Assembly (NCBI GenBank): GCA_964580105.1
Contig: CAZOJJ010000010.1
Location: 1 to 64,000, forward strand
DNA from: CAZOJJ01 sp964580105
Lineage (GTDB): Bacteria; Bacteroidota; Rhodothermia; Rhodothermales; Rubricoccaceae
DNA: 64,000 nt
Direction: 5' to 3'
The translations under genes were made by a program, and so were the position numbers. The notes below the pieces were generated by a model. The model had not been told where the DNA came from. It searched no databases and was given only the letters and a program-made list of their open reading frames with translations. Positions within the stretch are counted from its first letter, which is position 1. Each line of letters starts with the position of its first letter. This document shows, piece after piece, positions 15,005 through 22,181 of this stretch.

Positions 15005-15287
15005 TCCCGTCGTAGTACCAGAAGGAGTCCGCGCCAGAGGAGCGGACCATGAACGAGTCCGGCGTCACTTCTGGTCCGAAGAACGAGGCGAGGTCGTCCT
15101 CGGGCACTTGCCCCACGAACCTATCAGGGGCGAGCGGCTGACCGGAAGGCCAGGTCAGAGTCTCACACGATGGTCGCTCTGCTTCTCGGTCGCAGGAGGG
15201 GAAGTAGCTCTCGCAGGCGGACTGTCGAGAGCCGGCGCAAGCACTGGCTATCAGCGAGAACCAAACGAGGACGACAGCATGGCGCAT
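14996..15287 (-). pseudogene. Lipoprotein gene interrupted by the IS (5' part)
   Basis: From ATG at 15287 the frame reads MRHAVVLVWFSLIASACAGS, a lipoprotein signal with lipobox SAC and the modified Cys at residue 17. The mature part is Cys-rich at its start (SACESYFPSC) and contains VRSSGADSFWYYDGSGR, where the IS enters. When the IS and one 9-bp copy are removed, the same frame goes on at 13752 as MDGGMMIGSEELLALRGCEV. The original C-terminus is uncertain because it runs into the hicB remnant. No family recognised. The lower GC than neighbouring genes suggests acquired DNA. Confidence 0.65.
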
Positions 15288-15438
15288 TCGTTCGGAGGCT
15301 GCCTAAGACCCCCCTGTACTAGGCATCTGGCAGACGTGTTACATCGCGCCCGCCAGCCACATAGTACGCGCGAGCAGGAGATCGAAAGGCGTGCTTCCCA
15401 CCCACCCGAAAGCCTGTGCATCCCGCAGAAGCCGGCCC

Positions 15439-17076
15439 CTACTTGAGCAGCGTCACCCGCTGCGTCGCCACCCGCCCCTGCGCACCGACGGCCCAGATCA
15501 GGTACGTCCCGCTCGGGAGGCCGCCCGCCTCGAAGGCGAAGGCGTGCGTGCCGGCCGCGAGCGGCCCGTCGTGGAGGAGCGCCACGCGCCGGCCCAGCAC
15601 GTCGTACGCCGCCACGGTCACCCGGCCCGCCTCGGGGAGCGAGAGGGCGAGCGCCGTGCGCGGGTTGAACGGGTTGGGGTAGGCCGCCGCGAGCACGAAG
15701 TCCGTCGGCGCTTCGCGCGGCGCGTCGGACGCCGTCGGGAGGCTGCCGTCGTCGAAGGTCTGGTTCCGGTTCACCGTGCCGCGTGTATGCGCGAGCGGCG
15801 CCTGCCAGGTGAAGTCGGCGTAGGCCGCGCCGGTGCCGCCGAGCTGGAGCGCGAAGCCGGAGGGCGTGCCGCCGTCCTCCGCCACGCCGATGTCCGTGCT
15901 GGTGCGTCCGTCGGCCGGACCGCCGGAGGCGGTGAACACGCCTTCGTAGGAGAGGAACTGCACGACGGCGCCGGTGGCGTCCACGAGCGCAATCCCGTCC
16001 GGCGCGCCGTTCTGAAGGCCCTCGACGGCAAACCAGACCGCCCCGAGGCCGTCGCCCTCGTCGTCGATGGTGCCGCTCAGGGCGACGACGTCGTAGACCG
16101 CGCCGCCGCTGCCGTTGTAAAAGACGAGGCGCCATCCGGCCAGGTCGGTCCCGGCCGTACCGGCGATCTCGACGCCCTCGTCGGCGTCCGCGCCGCTGTT
16201 GTCGTAGTGGATCTCGTTGACCCAGACGTCCACCGAGGCGGGCGGATCTACGTCCGGGTCGCCCGGGATCCAGCCGATGCCGTAGGCGCGGCGGACGAGC
16301 GTGGTGTCGAGGATGAAGGGGTTGATCGTGCCCTGGTGCCCGGCGATGAACGCGTTGCGGGCGGCCTCGAAGGCGTCCACGCGGTCCTGCTCGTGCCAGT
16401 CGATCAGGTCGTCCTTCTGCACGGCGAAGAAGTCGGCGTTCGCCTGAGCGGCGTAGATCGTCCAGATGTAGAACACGGCGCGGGCGGCGTTGCCGGCGTG
16501 GTCCTCGCGCGGCTCGAAGCGGCCGGTGTAGGCCGGGTTCGGGTGGTCGTTGTCCTTCTCGCTCCACTCGTCGAGGGCGACGGTGGGGATGGAAGTCTGC
16601 GCCACGGAGAGCCGGTACCACGTGTCCGTCTGGGCATCCGGGATCTCGCCGTACGGGTGGTTGCCCCGCGACGAGTTGACGTTGTCCTTGCTCGGAAAGA
16701 GGTGGTGCATGTCGCTCCGCGCCGGCTCGCTGCCCGCGCCCATCGACTGCGGCCAGGTGTGCTCGGTGTTGATGCCCTGCTGAAAGGCGCTCGTCGAGGG
16801 ATCCGCGCCCGGCGGGATGACGACGGTGTAGCCGGTGTAGACGCAGCGGAGGTGGCCCGTCTCGTCCTGCTCCCACTGGAAGAGCACGTCGCGCGCGGTG
16901 TCGTAGCCGAGCGTGGAGGCCGGCGTGTAGGCGCCGCGCAGCGCGTCGATGAGATCCTGGCCGTAGAGGCCGGGGAAGATCCACTGCTGCGGCACCTGCG
17001 CAACGACCGGAGCGGCGAGGACAAACGCGAAGGCGAGGGCGCACAGGCGGTGCGCCCGGCGGTACCGGTCGGGCAT
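15439..17076 (-). CDS. Secreted endonuclease I family nuclease with T9SS sorting domain
   Basis: The 545-residue product starts with a signal peptide (LCALAFAFVLAAPVVAQ). The nuclease domain (about 30-280) carries the EndA/BsmI-like His-Asn metal motif: INTEHTWPQS, SDMHHLFPS, DNVNSSRGNHPYG. A middle part (about 285-440) resembles a lamin-tail-like beta domain (VWVNEIHYDNSGADADEGVE). The end has the T9SS type A sorting domain: AAYPNPFNPRTALALSLPE, YDVLGRRVALLHDG and SGTYLIWAVG. It probably degrades extracellular DNA for nutrients. ATG at 17076 is chosen because the signal peptide follows it; a start at 17127 would add 17 residues. Confidence 0.92.
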   Translation of the reverse strand: MPDRYRRAHRLCALAFAFVLAAPVVAQVPQQWIFPGLYGQDLIDALRGAYTPASTLGYDTARDVLFQWEQDETGHLRCVYTGYTVVIPPGADPSTSAFQQGINTEHTWPQSMGAGSEPARSDMHHLFPSKDNVNSSRGNHPYGEIPDAQTDTWYRLSVAQTSIPTVALDEWSEKDNDHPNPAYTGRFEPREDHAGNAARAVFYIWTIYAAQANADFFAVQKDDLIDWHEQDRVDAFEAARNAFIAGHQGTINPFILDTTLVRRAYGIGWIPGDPDVDPPASVDVWVNEIHYDNSGADADEGVEIAGTAGTDLAGWRLVFYNGSGGAVYDVVALSGTIDDEGDGLGAVWFAVEGLQNGAPDGIALVDATGAVVQFLSYEGVFTASGGPADGRTSTDIGVAEDGGTPSGFALQLGGTGAAYADFTWQAPLAHTRGTVNRNQTFDDGSLPTASDAPREAPTDFVLAAAYPNPFNPRTALALSLPEAGRVTVAAYDVLGRRVALLHDGPLAAGTHAFAFEAGGLPSGTYLIWAVGAQGRVATQRVTLLK

Positions 17077-17288
17077 GGGGTGGTGGGGTCCGAGGGAAAA
17101 CGGCGCGCGAAGATACGGGACGGGCACAACCGCCGGGTTGTCGTTCCGCTACGGAGGCGCCCTGGTTGTCGCGGTCCTCGTGCCATTCGAAGACACCCCA
17201 TGCAGCTCGCGCTCGCTTCGCCCTGCTTGCGGACGCCCCTTCTTCACGCGGATACCGGCGTCGCCGAAGTGGCGTCCACCGGCTGTGG

Positions 17289-17747
17289 CTACCGCCGCCG
17301 GACGCCCCTGCCGCATCGCTCCGCGAGGAACGGGACCAGCGGGGCCACGAGCGTGAAGAGCGCCAGCAGCACGGACGCCAGGCTCGGCGTGTACCACGCG
17401 AGACGCTCGAACGGCCCCCCCAGCGCCAGCGCCCACACGGCGAAGGCGACCGTGCTGGTGACGATCTGGTGGAACGCCGGGGGCAAGTCCGGCTCGTCGG
17501 CGCGGTACCACGTCCACAACGGGGTCAGCGCCAGTACGACGCCGAAGACCGTCCACTGGAACGCCGCCGAGGTGCTCGGATCGGCGCGCAGGATGCCGTC
17601 AAGGAAGACCCACACGGCGACCACGTCGGCGGGGATGTACTTGATCAGCCTCGTCTTGTAGTCGTCCGGCACGCGGTGCTCTCGGAGGGAGGGCGCAGGA
17701 CGAATACGCGCGAGGTCGTGCGAGGTAATGACGCGACAGGTGCCCAT
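17289..17747 (-). CDS. Small multi-spanning membrane protein, unknown function
   Basis: The 152-residue product shows four likely membrane segments: IPADVVAVWVFLDGIL, WTVFGVVLALTPLWTW, IVTSTVAFAVWALAL and SVLLALFTLVAPLVPFL. The stretch YKTRLIKYIPADVVA recurs in my memory of uncharacterised Bacteroidota proteins with a YIPA(D/E) motif, but I know no function. Start ATG at 17747 is chosen because the residues upstream in this frame are low-complexity Arg/Gly. It lies downstream of the LuxR-type gene on the same strand with a gap of 117 bases. Confidence 0.7.
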   Translation of the reverse strand: MGTCRVITSHDLARIRPAPSLREHRVPDDYKTRLIKYIPADVVAVWVFLDGILRADPSTSAAFQWTVFGVVLALTPLWTWYRADEPDLPPAFHQIVTSTVAFAVWALALGGPFERLAWYTPSLASVLLALFTLVAPLVPFLAERCGRGVRRR

Positions 17748-17864
17748 GGTCGGGAGGGTTGAGGACGGCCCCAGGCTACGCCCCGCCTCCGCTCCGCCGC
17801 GTAGACGGACCGGACAACCCCGGTGGACGGGGGGCGGAGTCACCCGGCGCCTCACCGCCGCCGC

Positions 17865-18575
17865 TCACCCGATCCCTCGGTCCATCGCGTAGCGCGCCAG
17901 TGCCACGTCACCTTCCAGCCCGAGCTTCTCGCGCAGCCGCGCCTTGAACGTGCGCACCGTGCTCGGCGTGATGGCGAGGTGCTCGGCGATGGCCTCCGTG
18001 CCGAACCCCTGGGCGAGGAGACGGAGCACCTGAAACTCCCGGGCGCTCAGGCGGGGCGCCGATAGGAAACGGCCCGCGGACCGGGCCAACAGCGCCTCGC
18101 GGACGAGCGGCGAGAGGTACCGCTCCCCCCGCGCGACCGCCCGGACGGCCGCCACGTACTCCGCCGGGTCGGCCCGGCCGTCGAGGTGGCCGGCAGCGCC
18201 GAGTTCGAGGGCTCGGAGGGGCAGGTCGGGCGCCTCGGTCGTCGCGAGCAGGAGCATCGCCAGGCCGGGCTGCTCGGCGCGGAGCCGGCTGAGCACCTCC
18301 ATCGCGTCGGGGCCGGTGACGGCGGCGTCGAGCAGGAGCACCTCATACGCCCCGGCGCGGACGGCGCGCAGCACCTCTGCCCCCGTGACCACGTCCCCCT
18401 CGGCGTCGAGGTCGAGGGCCTCGCCGAGAAACTCGTGGACGCCGGCGCGGGCGGCGGCGTGGGGCACCGCCACGAGCACGCGCGTCCGGGGCGGGCGCAC
18501 CGCCGGGCGGGCGGACGGCGGCACCCCGGGCGCACGGCCCAGGATGCGAAGGCGGGACGAACGGGCGTCGGGCAT
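17865..18575 (-). CDS. LuxR/NarL-type regulator with degenerate receiver domain
   Basis: The 236-residue product has a receiver-like domain (about 30-150) and a C-terminal LuxR HTH (LSAREFQVLRLLAQGFGTEAIAEHLAIT, TVRTFKARLREKLGL). In the receiver, the usual acidic pair (ADDH) is AVPH; the central Asp is kept (LLLDAAVTGPD); the conserved Lys is replaced (GHLDG instead of GYVLK). Phosphorylation by the normal mechanism is therefore doubtful. An Arg/Pro-rich N-terminal segment of about 30 residues precedes the domain. The start faces the 452-aa unknown gene across a 40-bp palindrome, so it may control itself and that gene. Confidence 0.87.
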   Translation of the reverse strand: MPDARSSRLRILGRAPGVPPSARPAVRPPRTRVLVAVPHAAARAGVHEFLGEALDLDAEGDVVTGAEVLRAVRAGAYEVLLLDAAVTGPDAMEVLSRLRAEQPGLAMLLLATTEAPDLPLRALELGAAGHLDGRADPAEYVAAVRAVARGERYLSPLVREALLARSAGRFLSAPRLSAREFQVLRLLAQGFGTEAIAEHLAITPSTVRTFKARLREKLGLEGDVALARYAMDRGIG

Positions 18576-18632
18576 ACCGACCGGAGAGGAGGGAGCAACC
18601 GGCGCATGGAACGGCGCGCCCCGTGCCGCCTC

Positions 18633-18672
18633 GGGTGTCACACCCCGGCGGCTCCGCCGGGGTGTGACACCC
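18633..18672. promoter_or_regulatory. 40-bp perfect palindrome between divergent genes
   Basis: Arms gggtgtcacaccccggcgg (18633-18651) and its exact complement (18654-18672) flank a 2-base ct. It lies 57 bases upstream of the regulator start and about 90 upstream of the unknown gene. It could be an operator, a cruciform or a bidirectional hairpin; the sequence does not decide. Confidence 0.6.
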
Positions 18673-18761
18673 GGTTCTTCCTTTTGGCCTCCGGCGATGC
18701 CGCCGCGCCGACGCGTGGGCACTCTCCGTACCTTGCCGCCCCCCCCGCGCTTCCTCCGGCC

Positions 18762-20120
18762 ATGCCCGACTCTTCCTCCGACCGGACCCGCACCGAGAGC
18801 GCCCTCGCCGAGCACCTTCTCACGCGCCTCCCCCCCGGCGAAGCCTACGGCCGCGCCGACCTCGCCCGCCTGCCCGTACCCGTCGCCCACTACCTCGGCG
18901 GCGTGCTCGACCGGCGCCTCGCCCGCGAAGCCGCCCTCCCTGAATCCGACTGGTTCGACGGGCGCGCCGAGGCCGTCCGTGAGGCGGCCCGCGCGTGGCA
19001 CACCGCCGTCCGCGCCGCCGCCCGCGTGCCGGCCGAGGCGTGGGAAACGACCGTCCGCACGGCCGCGCGCCAGCTCCTCGCCTACCTCGTCACCCCCGTC
19101 GAAACCCTCGCCGACTGGGTCTTCGCCGACGGCCCCGAGGCCCTCCCCGTCGAGCGCGTCCGCGCCCGGATGGCGGCGTTCCCGCCTTACCCCTACCTCC
19201 GAGAGATCGCCGAGAGCTACCTCGACCGCAAGGGCGTCACGACCCTCGAGCGCCCGGAGTTCGAGCGGCTCCTCCGCCGCATCGACCGCCGCATGGTGGG
19301 CGACTACGGCACGGCCGACTGGATGGTCCTCCTCGAACCCCTCTTCGAACTCGTCGGTGCGCTGCCCGGCCGCGAGGGCGCCGTCCCGACGCCGCTGCTC
19401 CAGCGGTTCTTCGAGGCCAAGGCGCTCGACGACCTCGCCCGCGACCTCGCCGGCCCCGACGCCTACGACGCCGCCACCCTCCGCGTCCGTCTCGCCACCC
19501 TCCTCCCCGACCTCGACGACTCCTCCCTCCCCGTTGACCCGTCGGACGTCGAGGAGGAACTCGCAGAGGCGGACGACGAACCGCGCGGGGCCGCCGACCT
19601 CGGGACCGAGGAGGGCCCGGAGCGTGACGAGCCCGAGCCGCTCTGGCAACGCCTCGCCCGGCAGCGCGCGGCGGAACCGGAGCCGCCCCTCCCGGCGCCG
19701 GAGCCCGAGCCGGAACCGATGCCTGCCCGCGAGCCGGAAGGCGAGAGCGAGCCGGAAGGCGAGAGCGAGCCGGAAGGCGAGAGCGAGCCGCTCTGGAAGC
19801 GGTTCGCCGGGCCGGAGGCCCGGGACGACGAATCGGACGACGAATCGGGCGACGCGCCCACACGCCGCGAGACCCTGGCCCAGCTCGAAACGCGCGTTCT
19901 CGGTCCCCACGCCACCGAGCGCCGCGACTGGTACAAGCAGCACCTGACGGGTGGCGACGAAGCCCGCTACGCCGCCCTCCTCCGCGAACTCGACGCCGCC
20001 CGAGACTGGAGCGCCGCCATCCGGGTGCTCGGCGCGCACTACAAGCGCGAGCACGTGCCCATCTACTCCGACGCCGCCGTCGCCTTCACCGACGACGTGG
20101 AGGCCCGCTTCCGGCCCTGA
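18762..20120 (+). CDS. Unknown 452-residue protein with acidic repeat linker
   Basis: Not recognised. The N-terminal half (about 1-240) is helical and rich in Arg, Glu and Ala, with AHYLGGVLDRRLAREAALPE and MAAFPPYPYLREIAESYLDR. A Glu/Pro-rich linker (about 265-365) contains three SEPEGE units from an 18-bp DNA repeat and two EPLW-(Q/K)-R segments. The C-terminus (about 370-452) is again helical: RRDWYKQHLTGGDEARYAALL and YSDAAVAFTDDVEARF. No signal peptide or membrane segment is visible. ATG at 18762 follows a TACCTTGC promoter-like motif at 18729-18736. Divergent from the LuxR-type gene. The WYKQHL/YAALLRELD part is reminiscent of small scaffold proteins, but I assign no function. Confidence 0.75.
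   Translation: MPDSSSDRTRTESALAEHLLTRLPPGEAYGRADLARLPVPVAHYLGGVLDRRLAREAALPESDWFDGRAEAVREAARAWHTAVRAAARVPAEAWETTVRTAARQLLAYLVTPVETLADWVFADGPEALPVERVRARMAAFPPYPYLREIAESYLDRKGVTTLERPEFERLLRRIDRRMVGDYGTADWMVLLEPLFELVGALPGREGAVPTPLLQRFFEAKALDDLARDLAGPDAYDAATLRVRLATLLPDLDDSSLPVDPSDVEEELAEADDEPRGAADLGTEEGPERDEPEPLWQRLARQRAAEPEPPLPAPEPEPEPMPAREPEGESEPEGESEPEGESEPLWKRFAGPEARDDESDDESGDAPTRRETLAQLETRVLGPHATERRDWYKQHLTGGDEARYAALLRELDAARDWSAAIRVLGAHYKREHVPIYSDAAVAFTDDVEARFRP
19731..19784. repeat. 18-bp in-frame repeat (gagccggaaggcgagagc), three copies
   Basis: Three perfect copies at 19731, 19749 and 19767 encode EPEGES units in the acidic linker of the 452-aa protein. Confidence 0.95.
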
Positions 20121-20253
20121 TGCCGCACTCCGGAGGCAGGGTCCGGCCCGGCAGGTTGGCGGACGCAGACGGGTAGGCCCCCGGTGGCTCGGACCCACGC
20201 GGGCGGCCCGTACGGGTATCTTCGGAACTCCGTCTTTCGCCCCCGCCCCCCCG

Positions 20254-21825
20254 ATGACCGAGCCCACCCCGCCTGCCGACGCCCCTGACCTCCTCGCCGA
20301 CCTCGACCGCCGCCGCGCCGAGGCGCGCCTGGGCGGCGGCGAGGCCCGCATCGCCCGGCAGCACGAGAAGGGCAAGCTGACCGCCCGCGAGCGCCTGGAC
20401 ATCCTGCTGGACAAGGGCTCGTTCCAGGAACTCGGCGCGTTCGTCCGCCACCAGGCCTCCGGCTTCGGCCTCGAAAAGAGCCGGCCCTACGGCGACGGCG
20501 TCGTGACCGGCTTCGGCACCATCGACGGGCGGCTCGTCTACGTCTTCTCGCAGGACTTCACCGTCTTCGGCGGCTCGCTCGGCCTCGCCCACGCCGAGAA
20601 GATCGTCAAGGTGATGAAGCTGGCGCTGGAGAACGGAGCGCCGATCATCGGCCTCAACGACTCCGGCGGCGCGCGCATCCAGGAGGGCGTCGCGGCCCTC
20701 GGCGGCTACGCCGACATCTTCCTGCAGAACACGCTCGCCAGCGGCGTCGTCCCCCAGATCTCGGCCATCCTCGGGCCGTGCGCCGGCGGCGCCGTCTACT
20801 CCCCCGCCATCACCGACTTCGTGTTCATGGCGCGCGGCACGAGCTACATGTTCGTGACCGGCCCGAACGTGGTGAAGACGGTCACCAACGAGGAGGTGAC
20901 GCAGGAGGAACTCGGCGGCGCCGACGCCCACGCCTCGAAGTCGGGCGTGTGCCACCGGGCGTTCCCCAACGAGGCCGCCCTGCTGCTCGGCATCCGCGAG
21001 CTGATGGGCTACCTCCCGCTCAACTGCGAGGACGCCGCACCGGTCGTCCCCACGAACGACCCGCCCGAGCGTGCCGACGAAGCGCTCGACACGCTCGTCC
21101 CGGCCAACCCCAACAAGCCGTACGACATCCACGACGTCATCCGGCGCGTCGTGGACGACGGGCGGTTCTTCGAGATCCACGGCGACTACGCCGCCAACCT
21201 CGTCGTCGGCTTCGCCCGCCTCGGGGGCCAGTCGGTGGGCGTCGTGGCCAACCAGCCGGCCGTGCTGGCGGGCGTGCTCGACCTCAACGCGAGCATCAAA
21301 GGCGCCCGGTTCGTCCGCTTCTGCGACTGCTTCAACATCCCGCTCGTCGTCTTCGAGGACGTGCCGGGCTTCCTCCCGGGCACGGACCAGGAGTGGCGTG
21401 GGATCATCCGCCACGGCGCCAAGCTGCTCTACGCCTTCTGCGAGGCCACCGTCCCGAAGCTCACCGTCATCACGCGGAAGGCCTACGGCGGCGCCTACGA
21501 CGTGATGAACTCGAAGCACATCCGCGCCGACCTCAACCTGGCCTGGCCGACGGCCGAGATCGCGGTGATGGGGCCGAAGGGCGCCGTCGAGATCATCCGC
21601 AAGCGCGAGATCGCCGAGGCGGAGGACCCCACCGCCGCCGAGGCCGCCTTCACCGAGGAGTACCGCCGCCGCTTCGCCAACCCGTACGTCGCCGCCGAAC
21701 GCGGGTACATCGACGACGTGATCCGCCCGAGCGAGACGCGCGCCGTGCTCATCCGCGGCCTGGCGATGCTGAAAAACAAGGTGCAGACACTGCCCCGGAA
21801 GAAGCACGGCAACCTGCCGCTCTGA
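20254..21825 (+). CDS. Acyl-CoA carboxylase carboxyltransferase (beta) subunit
   Basis: The 523-residue product is a biotin-dependent carboxyltransferase of the propionyl-CoA/methylmalonyl-CoA type. Family features: GKLTARERLDILLD near residue 45, ESP-like VTGFGTIDGRLVYVFSQDFT, NDSGGARIQEGV near 135, the GPCAGGAVYSPAITDF oxyanion site near 170, and in the second half FEDVPGFLPGTDQE and KAYGGAYDVMNSK. Length matches PccB. No biotin carboxylase or carrier gene is nearby, so the substrate (propionyl-CoA is most common) is not fixed. A TATCTTCG motif lies at 20217-20224. The start at 20254 gives the usual N-terminus. Confidence 0.94.
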   Translation: MTEPTPPADAPDLLADLDRRRAEARLGGGEARIARQHEKGKLTARERLDILLDKGSFQELGAFVRHQASGFGLEKSRPYGDGVVTGFGTIDGRLVYVFSQDFTVFGGSLGLAHAEKIVKVMKLALENGAPIIGLNDSGGARIQEGVAALGGYADIFLQNTLASGVVPQISAILGPCAGGAVYSPAITDFVFMARGTSYMFVTGPNVVKTVTNEEVTQEELGGADAHASKSGVCHRAFPNEAALLLGIRELMGYLPLNCEDAAPVVPTNDPPERADEALDTLVPANPNKPYDIHDVIRRVVDDGRFFEIHGDYAANLVVGFARLGGQSVGVVANQPAVLAGVLDLNASIKGARFVRFCDCFNIPLVVFEDVPGFLPGTDQEWRGIIRHGAKLLYAFCEATVPKLTVITRKAYGGAYDVMNSKHIRADLNLAWPTAEIAVMGPKGAVEIIRKREIAEAEDPTAAEAAFTEEYRRRFANPYVAAERGYIDDVIRPSETRAVLIRGLAMLKNKVQTLPRKKHGNLPL

Positions 21826-22181
21826 ATCGCGGCGGCTCGTTGGAGGGACCCACTCGGGGGAGAGGGGCCCAGGGCCCCCACGCACGGCGTCCCTGCTGCG
21901 CAGCCGCAGAGCCGGCACCTGCCTCCCTCCCCTCGGCCGTCGCCGCAGAAGTTATCCACAGGCGCTAACCCGGCCGCGCAACCGTCACGACGGCAGGAGC
22001 GAACGCCCGGGCCGCCGTCGTACGCGGACCGTGGAAAAGGGCTTTGGCGCCCCGTTATCGCTCTTTTTCCAGACGGTTCGCCCGATCTTCAAAAAAGTGG
22101 CGAGCGGGGTTGGCAGGCTTCACCTCAAGCTCTAGTTTAGGCCAGGTCGTGTAATCCCCACCAGCCCCGGAGAATTTCCTG
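21826..22181. other. Intergenic region with one perfect DnaA box
   Basis: 356 bases without a gene. TTATCCACA at 21952-21960 matches the DnaA box exactly. The later part is relatively AT-rich for this window (ctttttccag, cttcaaaaaagtgg, ctctagtttagg) and probably carries the promoter of the transglycosylase gene. No cluster of boxes or replication initiator gene is present, so I do not call an origin. Confidence 0.6.

Noticed and set aside
21826..22181. Replication origin
   Set aside because: Only one DnaA box, no dnaA/dnaN neighbourhood and no box cluster.
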